Positions 54,457 through 64,000 of a stretch of DNA of 64,000 nt are shown one piece after another. The position numbers and the translations under genes were made by a program. The number at the start of each line of letters is the position of its first letter. The first letter of the stretch is position 1. A model generated the notes under the pieces. It saw nothing but the letters and a program-made list of their open reading frames with translations. It did not search any database and was not told the origin of the DNA. Origin of the DNA: Dromaius novaehollandiae (taxonomy: Eukaryota; Chordata; Aves; Casuariiformes; Dromaiidae); assembly GCF_036370855.1 (NCBI RefSeq), contig NC_088102.1, positions 64,117,601 to 64,181,600 of the forward strand, read 5' to 3'.

Positions 54457-57400
54457 ATTTACTCAGTATTCAACTGATGGAGCGACTACCCAGACCCCAA
54501 ATAAATGCATATAAAATCATTTGCCAAATCACTTCTTAACTGGATTCAGTGAAGAAAGCTGAAGAGTCTTTAGGCTTATAAAAGGCTTCAAGGAAGCCAG
54601 GGCACACAGCTGCAATCCTAAGGTGTTCCTCTCTCTCCTCCCAGGGTCTCTAGTATTCACATACGTCAGGCCTTGGTAACTGTGCAGGCCATCCATTTCT
54701 AACACTAGTCTCAGCAGGTGTCTCTCAACATTGGCTGATCCTATGTCTTAGCACCAAATGAAAAGAGAAGTTCAACATGTGTGTGCACACCCCACATGCG
54801 CACACAGACACAATGCACCCATCTGCTGGGGAGAACACAAAGTCCTGGTATTTGCCCCTGTTCCATACTGGAGGAAAAAGACAAGCCTCAAAGGCGCAGT
54901 ATGGAAGAAGCAGAGCAGGGACAGAGAAGAACTCTGTTCAGCATGAACTAAGTGGTTGGAAAGCCAACAAGACAGGCAACATAAGATACAAACAGAATTA
55001 GCAATGATTTATGCCAAATCTTCGCTCCAGAGTGATAAAACTTGTTGTAACAAAGTGTCCCCAACTGCTTCATTTCAGTAAGGTTACATCCTGCATAACC
55101 CATCAGTCAGGGCTTCCAAAAAAACTCAAAACCTCTCCAATATCTCAAGAGAGAAATTGGAGAAAAATGTTACACCTTTTCTCAGCTGTGGGGCTAGAGA
55201 CAAAAAGCCAGCCCCAAAACTCTCACAACACAGCAGAACTCAGTCAAGAGACTGGAGAAGGCCAGAACGCTGAACCCTGCAACAGCAGATCAAGCCATTT
55301 CCACAGGGAAAAGGAGGACTTTACTGATACTAGCCATTCTTAACTGAAATGTGGCTTAAAAGTACACAGAAGCACAGCAGCAGGCAATGAAAAAGACAGT
55401 TCTTACTATACTCAAAACAGAGTCATCAACAGTTTCTCTTCTTCACCCTCTGTCACCATTGATACTTCTACTCTGGTTTATCCTATTCACAGAGTATTTT
55501 TTGTACTAGGACACAGGGCTTCACATTCTTTCTCGCCAGGTATTCCAGCTCCTTGAATCTTTTTACAGCTAGCTTATTTTAAACCACTAGGCTGTTCTCC
55601 ACTCTCACCCTCTTACTCACTCCTGTTTGCAGACACATCTCTGCAAAAAACCCCACCACTCACCTTTGTTTTCCTAATCCCTTCCTTCCTTTGGTACTTT
55701 CTTATGCTATAGCTTCTGGCAAAAGGCTTCTCCTAGCGGACAACAAGAAAACAACATTGTCCTTTAAGCTTATATAAAAGTTTCAACAATAGCTGCTCAG
55801 TAAATGGTGTCCAAGTGTTTTATTTTTTTTTGTCTGCAGGCTGTTGATTGCCCTGAGGCAACAAGAAACAGGACACTAAGTAAATAACAGGTAAACAGTA
55901 CACAAACACCCTATTACATATGCGATACAATAATTTCATGGTAGGCTTTATAATTTTACTTTCCTGTTAGGGCTACCTGTAGTTTAACATTCAAAGTATG
56001 GTTGTGGCACTGAATACCTCAACAGACTTGTATTAAAAATGCTCTTTAAAATTCCAAAGCTTTGAACTAGAGAAATCTCAAGAAGTTCTCATGGAAAGTT
56101 CATCTCAGTTGGTTCAATTCAGCTACAGTTAGATGCACCTTTTCAAATAATAGAAAAAAAATGTAACGGGGTCAGACCCAATCAATACAGTTGTTCAAAC
56201 AGAATTTCAGGCACTGTGATGTGTGTACATTTTGTGCTTTTTCTTTGTACTGCTCCACTATGAAGAAAGGTTGCTTTTGCTAGTAGAGCAAAAAAAAAAA
56301 AATCTTAGCCTTTTGAATACAGCCAAATAACCAACGGGAATGTTTACGAGGTGTGGAAAAGATAGCAATTTTTCATGTCTTTCCTGAGCAGTCTTTGTTC
56401 ATTTTATAACTACGCAATACATACACACATGCTACACAAGCAAACACTTTTAAATACCCAGACATAAATCACAGCAGTAAAGCATCAGATCATGCCTTCT
56501 GTATCTTTCAAGTTTTGAGACTAAATAAATCTGGTCCTTCCTTCATATAACATCCAGAAGTTAATTGCTGAAACACATGAAATACAAAGTTTTATAGCGA
56601 GGCATAGACACTGATACAAAATAATATATATATATTTGAAGATCTGGAAATCAGTCAAGTAAATGGTGCAGGTGCAAAAATAACACTGTAAGCAATACCA
56701 AAACATGCTGGGAGTGCTTCACTGTCTCAAAACACCAACCCTTCCAAAGCTTATGGGATACCCAAGACCACCTCACTTGACCATTGACAACTTTTTTGAA
56801 ATAGCTATACAGGCTTGGTAGTATCTTTCAGAAGTTTTTAGTTCGCATACAAGCAATTTTCCAGAATAGAATCTGTTAAAGCAGTTGCTTTCTGAAAAAT
56901 CTTTCTAATTAGGGGTTTTCCAACTATTTCAAAATAGTCTGGATGCCTCCAACTAATGCGGCTCTCCAGCTCTTCAAAATAGACAGCTTTATACAGATAC
57001 ACAAAAATGAGCAACAGCTCTACAGCTCAACAGGATTTCCTAATAGCCTATCAGGTGAATATAAATTCAAAGAAAAGTTAAGGGAAAAATAGGAGGGAAA
57101 GTAGTGGGAAGGCTTCATGCAAGTTCGAAGAGGTGACAGCAGTAGTACAATACGAATATTAGGCTGTGGTTTCAGAAATTCATCTGTGCAGTAAAATTTT
57201 AATAACCTTAATGCAACAAACTGAAAATACCAATGTAAAAGGGGAAAATTCAGTCTGTACAATGTTTGCTTGGTATAACACCGCAAAACACTAATTAAAT
57301 AACAGTGCTTTCACAAGAAGAACTGCTAGTGCTTTCTAATACATTCCTGTTTCTTTTAATTATAGAGAGCCCCAAATACTTAAGTTGCTTAACACACAGG

Positions 57401-58431
57401 AAAAAATGCTACTTTCTGACAGAAAACAAACTGAGTGACACTTTAGTCTTCTAGCCCACACTGTCTTTTTCTAGTCTTGATATTAGAGAAGCAGTGTGTA
57501 ACACCTACAAATCAACATTTTGATTACAAGAAACAGAACTGAAAAAGGAAATCAACCCAAACCAAACTCTGTATGCAACTGAAAATTATCTGTAATTATG
57601 TAAAGACTACATCTAGGCCTGCAAGAAGATGGTCACTGGAGAATAGGATTACATATATTCAACAAAAAGTTTTGGAAGAAAAAAAGTTTTTTTTTCTGGT
57701 CAGAATATGAGATTAATTGTGAACATAGGTGTTTGATTTACCCCAGATTAAAATCTTTAGAAAGATTAGTTTCACTAAAAATGTTCGTGGTGTAGCACTG
57801 AACCATAAAAATCATGGTCAAAGACTCCGTGTGTTTCCAGCCTTGTATGTCTGAGAAACAAGACAAGCGTTTCATAAGCAGCTCAATTCTGAATTCCTGC
57901 TTCATGCATCTCAAGGTCAAATATTAAACTCTCAAGTTCACAGACTCAATGCTGAGCCACAGAAATACTTCTTACTGCTGTGGGTTTTTGGTTTGTTTGG
58001 TCGTTTTTTTCACATTTTGTTCTACATATTACGTTTCAGAAGAATTAAACATTTCCATCAGTCGACATCAAACTCATGTCATTTGAGGGAAATGTCATAG
58101 TGTAATCACCTCTGGTTAGGTGCTACTGAAATCTGGTATAGTGGTTGACTGCCAAATCTCTCTTTGGTAAATATCATATTCATATATATTGCACATGTTA
58201 CTGTGTGATGCCTCCAGGTTTAAAAGGTGGGAAATGACAGTTTTTCCTTCTCAAAATAAAAGTAACTTGTGGTACTTCATTTCGGTAGAAACTAAATGGA
58301 CAGCAAGGACAGTATTGTAGCAGCAGTATTTAGGACACAACTCCAAAAAATCTCTCTGTTTAAGAATAAAGATAGATTTCATGAAATGCCATGATACACT
58401 TCTTAAAAAAGACTAGTGTACAGGAAACTTG

Positions 58432-58492
58432 ATCTAAGTCCTACTGAAATCAGTGCAAAACTCAGGAACTTCAATGGGATTTGAACCAAGGA
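58432..58492. repeat. Degenerate palindromic interspersed repeat (ACTTCAATGGGATTTG type)
   Basis: TCTAAGTCCTACTGAAATCA mirrors GAACTTCAATGGGATTTGAA. This is the layout of the sauropsid palindrome TGATCCAAAGCCCATTGAAG ... CTTCAATGGGCTTTGGATCA. Confidence 0.55.
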
Positions 58493-61400
58493 AGAGCAAA
58501 ATGCCAGAACAGCACAAACAACTCAGGAATTTTAAACCATATGGATGCTGATTAGAAAGTAGACAAGACAGAGGCGAAAAGAGGCAGTTATGTTAATATT
58601 TTAATCTGTACATATACCATTTTCCAAACTGTTACATTTTATTTAAATTAACGTTTTCCTGCAAAATATTTTTCAAAATTTTTTATAAAGGCAAAAATAA
58701 ATCATTATTTTGGCAAAATGTTTCCAAGTCGATACTGGCAGTATTGAGGTAAAACAGATTGCATTAGCTAAATATATACTTTTAAGAATATTTCTGAGTA
58801 TAGTGTTAATATAATATGATTTGTCTTACAGTCTGAAACTTGAAAGTCAATCAATTTCAAGGGTTTTGTAACTATTACTTGAATACAGCAAATAAACATG
58901 TTAGTGGTTTCCCAAAATACTGCAGAAGTATTTCCCAGTCATTCATATTCAGAGCTGATCTCAACTAATAATTACACAATATTGGACAATTTCTTGCATT
59001 CAATGTGTACACAGTTTTTCAAGTAAAGGAATCACAGCAATTCATTTAATCTCATTTTCTCCCTATGTAACCACCTCACTCTTTGCCCTATACATAAGTA
59101 AAACACTGAATGTGGACATTTGGCAAAGTTGAGCACCACTGAATCTACACACAAAATTAGCAGGTGCCACATTACACTAGCTTTGCTGTTTCCAGGATAA
59201 ATACTAATTAATACATCATATTTTATTGTTTATTGAAAAAATCAGAAGAAAAATATGTATTTAGTAGAAAAATGACATATGCTATTAAATTTTATTGCTT
59301 ACTTCACATCTTTTAATTAAAATTTTCCTTTTCTTCCACATCTCAACTTATGAAAAAATATAACTTGTTAGCTGTTTGTTACCGAGGGGACAGCATTACT
59401 GTCAAGAGCAACGTAAAATACTGTATGTTGATAATGGCAAGTTAATCGTACGGGATCAAAAAGGAAACTGGAGTTAAAACTGGGTATCATCATGCGTTTT
59501 GTAGACAATTTCAGCTACACAGTGGTTAGTGACATTTAGAAACCTAAGCTAGCAGTTCCTTGCAATGTATTGCTTAACGGGCAAAAGAGTGAGTGATTAA
59601 CTCTAGAAAACATCCATTCCAAAACACACTTTCAGTAAACCTCTCAAATGAGTTAGCTTTACCCATATGCTATGAATGTGCTTCTAGGATTGTTCAATTT
59701 ACATTTCTTCATGAAACTTTACATTGTGCATCTAAGCCTGAGGGGGAAGTAACAGCATCTTGTAACATTTATGTAAGTAGTTTCTCTCAAAACAAATTCA
59801 GTCCTTGATTAAAAAAATTCTAAAATATATTCTGTTCTAAAAATACATTGTCAGTATCTTACAGAGTTTGTTAAAAGTGCCATTTATTCATATAAAAAGT
59901 CTGAACTAAACTGAAGTCAAAATAAAATGATTTGCAATTTGCTTAGTTTTCATAGAAAATCCCCCTATTATTCTCAGAATATATTTTCAAAAGAACATGT
60001 GGTCAGCTGGTGAGTATCTCTTCACAGAAAGCTGGTAATGAACTTTTTTTTCTTCCATGCAGCGTCACTCGGTGAGTTTTGCTTTGAGTCTTATGTCAAT
60101 GCTCAGATACTGCTTTGGCTAGTGTGAAGTAAAATAAAGTGTGGTTAAAAATTGAAGTGAGCATACTAATGCCAAGTAGTAAGCTCTTTTAGGAAATAAT
60201 TTTATATTAAAGCCTTCTGCAGTTTGACAGAATGAACAACTAATACAGACACATTAAGTGAACAATTATTACATGATGCCACTGAGCTAATGCCTGAACT
60301 ACTGCGTCCTTGCATATTGCTGAAGTTACTGCAGTTTTTTCTTGATAATTTTCCTGAAGAAAACGTAGGGTTTTTAATATACACATATACATACATATCT
60401 ATGCACATACATACACATGATACACATACTTTATAAGGGCAATGAAATTATATTCATTTTTAATAAAGCATCTGTTCTACTTGAAATGGCAAAGTAACCT
60501 AATCAGAGACAAAAAACCCATCATTCTTCTGTTAACATAATTCAATGGAAAAAACACTGAATGCACAAAGCAGTCAAAGAAAATATTGCAAAATTAGGTA
60601 TAAAGGGCTAAATTTTTAGCTCACCTCAAACAAGTCTCCAGCCTTAGTTCAAGCGTAAGGTATCAGCCCCTAAAAGAAACCCCCTCTGCTTGCAATGACT
60701 TTGCTTACATTTCAGATGCTCCTGTGCAGCAAAGGTACACACCATGCACAGGCAAAAACACCTAGGCGCCCTTACTACAGCCACAGCAGTGCCCAACTCT
60801 AACAATGGAAGCGAAAACCACTGCTGAAAATTTGGCCCCAAGCTACCACTAGTAGAGATGTCTTCCTTCCTTCCCCACATTAAGATTATGGTAGTATCTT
60901 ATCTGTAAAGCCACAGCAGTTATTTGAAGACTTTATTAGCTCATGTGTTAGCTCATTAGAAGCAATACTTGCTACATGAGAATAAAATTTTCTGGTTTCT
61001 GAAAAACACAGGCATGCATACATTTGAATCTAATCTAGGGCTACTAAAAAGTGTTAAAATTCAGCAAGTCATAGCAAAGACACAATGGCAAATCAAACAT
61101 GCCAAGAGCAGTTAGTTCTTACTTTTAAGGTGTTTAGACAAATGTGTAGTGAAATCCATTGCTTAAGGGAGAGTGAGGTGGTTGTGGTACAGAAGGTGAG
61201 GGTGCTTTAGATGGATAGGTCAACTGCTGAGCTAGAAGGGATCACATACAGGAATTAGGTAGCACAATCACACACACACATTAAAACAGAGCCACCTTAA
61301 CTTTTTCTATCACATGAATAGGAAACCTGATTAGTAACGCAATGAGGTGATACACTATTTTAGTTACATGGAACACAATTTAAACAACATTTCCACCTGC

Positions 61401-64000
61401 TTTTTCCTTTATTTTTTTCTTATCAGTTGCATTAAATTGTGCACATAAACATTCCTATTCTGATGAGAATAAGGACAGCCTATATTAAGATGACGTTTTA
61501 CTGGAACATTTTAAGGCATGCAACACTGATATATCCTAATCAAACTCTGCTTTTAAAAGTGGAAATTCTGGAATAGCACCTCTATTTGCTAGTTTTGTCT
61601 CAAGATTTCACTGAGGTTGTACAGGTTTTCAGCATTTCCTTTATAATATGCCAATAAATAGAAATAAAGATGATATCTAGAAAACCACAAAATTAAGAAA
61701 TATTTTACAACTGTATATAACATTTTGCTTAATACAGTGCATAATATAGTAAATACATTTTCTGATCTCAGCTTGAAATTTCAGAATAAAGAATGTAACA
61801 GAATAAAATGATCTTTGTTTATAACAGAGTAATGGTATGGAAAACAATTCTAAAACAAAAGCGATTCAAATTGAACTCAATTTTAAGTTCTGCTTTTACA
61901 TTTGGCAGGACAAAGGTGTATTGATTTCCAAACAACAATGAGGGAAGCAAACTTTTGATACTTCTGTATCTGATTTTAATCTTTCAGATTCATGCTATGA
62001 TTTCCATTTAGAAGGGGGATTTCTTACTAGGAACAGAAGAACCTTGATATGTTGCTTTCTAGGGGTTAGATCAATGCACAATTTATATTAGAAGTGTTAT
62101 CACAGCATCCTAAAGCATGTCAATTGCTTCACAAAAAACTGGGAAAAGCGAAGCTTCACAGCCTTTTCCAAAGTAACTTTTGTACAAAATCTGGACACTC
62201 AGTTTTGGATTTTCAGAAGTGGTCTGCTTGGTCAGTAAGGAGAAAAGCTGACAATCCAAACTTTAAAATCAAACTACAAAAATAAGAATGTGAACAAATT
62301 TATTGATCTGTAAAATTAGAATAAATGGGAATGTACAATCAGCTGCGCAAAGCATCACATGATTTTCTTTCTAATCACTTTAGATCACCATAAAATGGCT
62401 TATGGCCTGGGTTTATATATTTTCTATCAAAAACAAACTATTTCTGCTTATTTTAGAATTCCCTGAAAGCTTTTTTTTTTTTTTTTTAAAAAAAAGGAAA
62501 ACTAATAATTGAAATGTAAGCAAGACATGTTGAAAGAGGTGAATATTTTGGATGCAAATGTTGCAAGGAAAACTGTATGTATGGAGGTAGATGTTTGGAC
62601 TTCTGCAGACAATGAAGTCCTTAGGTAATATCTGAATTTTTAAAGTGTCTCAAAGAAAAAAGAACTAGCTGCTGAACTTCACAAAAGTATTAAACTAAAA
62701 AAAAAAAAAAAAGAAATCTCACAACCGACCACAAATGTATTTTTCAGAGAGAACTTAGACATTTGAATTAAGATACATGTTTTAATTCCCTCTTTGGGGA
62801 GGGCTAAAGAATTAGAAAAATTGTGTGGTTATGCACTCTTAAGAATATCAAAAGTGATCACACTTCTGAAATAATTGTTACAAAAACATTAAAAATACAA
62901 GAATAAAAACAGTAATGAAAACATAGCTAGCACATTCACTATACAGCATAAAGAGATCAAACATGTATTTCAGTGCTGTGCAGTTACTGCAAATTCCTGC
63001 CCACCAAGAAGTATGTTAACTGGCCACATGAAGTCTGTCCAGTATGGCAGCTACTGTAGTCTTGCCGTACAGACAGAGAAACAATTTCAGGTAAGGGCTG
63101 TGTTCATCCTTGCTGATCTCTGCTTCTGGGTTACCTTTTCCCAGAAGCTAGAACTCACACGGCAAAATGCTGCATTGGTTTGTACCTCCTGGGACAAAGT
63201 CCCGCTCCATAACCCAAGCCAGTGTTAGCGCACAGATGACCTGCTCACTAAAAGGGGGACCAGACTGGCTGCAGAGAAGCAGCATCTATGCACAGATGCC
63301 TGAGGGTCCAAAAGGTTGTTGCTGAAATCCTCCCAAGACCTTACAATCCTGTTCCTTTCTAGTGTCTAGCCTATTAGGCATGTAAGTGGAAAAGAACATG
63401 GCATGGTATCCATATTTTTATTTAATACATAAGAAAACTTCCACTTTTAATGGAGCTTTGGTCTTTGTAAATGGAGCTGAAGCTGAATACAACAGAATGC
63501 TTTCCCTGCCCTCCATGCATTTAAGTGCTGCTTTTTTTCCTCAATCAATCATTTTATCCTTTCCAGTAAGGAAATAACCCACAGGACCTCTCCAAACTCT
63601 CAAGTTCGTAACAAAAATATATTCCATCCCCTCAAAATCACATTTCCCTCGGGTTTAGCTGCCATTGCATCCTTGAGTATACAGCTATATTCAATCAACA
63701 GTCTGTTACTATAGATGTATGCTATGCATCTGGATATTGGAATAATCTGTCTTTAATGGGAAGGTCTTTAGGGCTTCTCTGGCAAGTGCCATAAGTTTAA
63801 ACTGACAACTTCAGATGAGAAATGTGCATATTTTTTCCTCCATCATAGTTGAAGTTTCCATTATTTTCATTCTCCACTGCAACAGTGAACTGTGCCAGCT
63901 ATAAATGACTAGTCAGATACTTGCTAAAATAACCGCTATGTGTTTCTGTCATGTGTGATACAAATTGGCTGACGTTTCTTATATATTTCAACTATAAAGC
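58493..64000. other. Intergenic, AT-rich right flank
   Basis: No exon was recognised. A + donor-like site (TTTCAG|GTAAGG) ends at 63090 without a convincing acceptor. A T17-A8 homopolymer junction lies at 62471-62495. The region may include 3' UTR of PLEKHA7 on the minus strand, but nothing in the sequence shows it. Confidence 0.4.

Larger units (their letters stand above)
50801..58431. other. Intergenic stretch downstream of C11orf58
   Basis: No PLEKHA7 or other exon was recognised, although PLEKHA7 (minus strand) is the expected neighbour. It contains the (TGG)n/G12 and (TAAA)n repeats listed separately. A local duplication of TTTTTAAACCTTA lies near 51330-51366. Confidence 0.45.

Noticed and set aside
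50801-64000. PLEKHA7 terminal exons on the minus strand
   Set aside because: These were expected from synteny and looked for, but no matching peptide or convincing acceptor/donor pair was found; the gene may begin beyond the window.

Overview
This is eukaryotic, vertebrate nuclear DNA. It has long AT-rich non-coding stretches, three sharp CpG islands, split genes with GT-AG introns, microsatellites and ancient interspersed repeats. A truncated CR1 LINE (about 33.08-33.81 kb) ending in the CR1-type ATTCTATG-like tail, together with low repeat density, points to a sauropsid, most likely a bird; a turtle or crocodilian cannot be excluded by eye. No prokaryotic gene, CRISPR array, IS element or viral gene was seen.

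The only gene reconstructed from its protein is the orthologue of human C11orf58 (SMAP, small acidic protein), on the + strand at 44.36-49.43 kb. It has five coding exons (44357-44416, 44646-44726, 45971-46031, 47856-47965, 49224-49430), which join in frame to about 172 residues. Its promoter is a CpG island at about 43.5-45.0 kb. This island carries a CCAAT box, two divergent ZNF143-like elements and a fourfold 11-bp repeat in which every unit is a MYB-type site.

In vertebrates C11orf58 lies head to head with SOX6 and tail to tail with PLEKHA7 (established synteny, recalled rather than searched). On that basis the left 43 kb would be the 5' territory of SOX6 on the minus strand: distal promoters, untranslated first exons, introns and enhancers. 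The sequence is compatible with this. Clean minus-strand splice donors lie at 43312 (beside the C11orf58 island), 9279, 8610, 7676 and 775, and two complete internal-exon candidates lie at 775-903 and 8610-8789. Two more CpG islands lie at about 0.27-0.78 and 4.93-5.33 kb. No SOX6 coding exon was recognised, so the SOX6 assignment is inference.

From 10 to 43 kb the window is a gene desert with no convincing coding sequence. It holds the CR1 copy, MIR-like/tRNA-derived SINE relics, degenerate palindromic repeats, a near-identical 48-bp duplicated module, and a perfect 23-bp palindrome made of two face-to-face GATA sites. From 49.7 to 64 kb the sequence is intergenic, possibly with extended C11orf58 3' UTR to about 50.8 kb; no PLEKHA7 exon could be identified. 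Nothing here amounts to a clearly new biological system. The most checkable novelties are the MYB-site array, the minus-strand alternative exons and the two small sequence duplications/palindromes.
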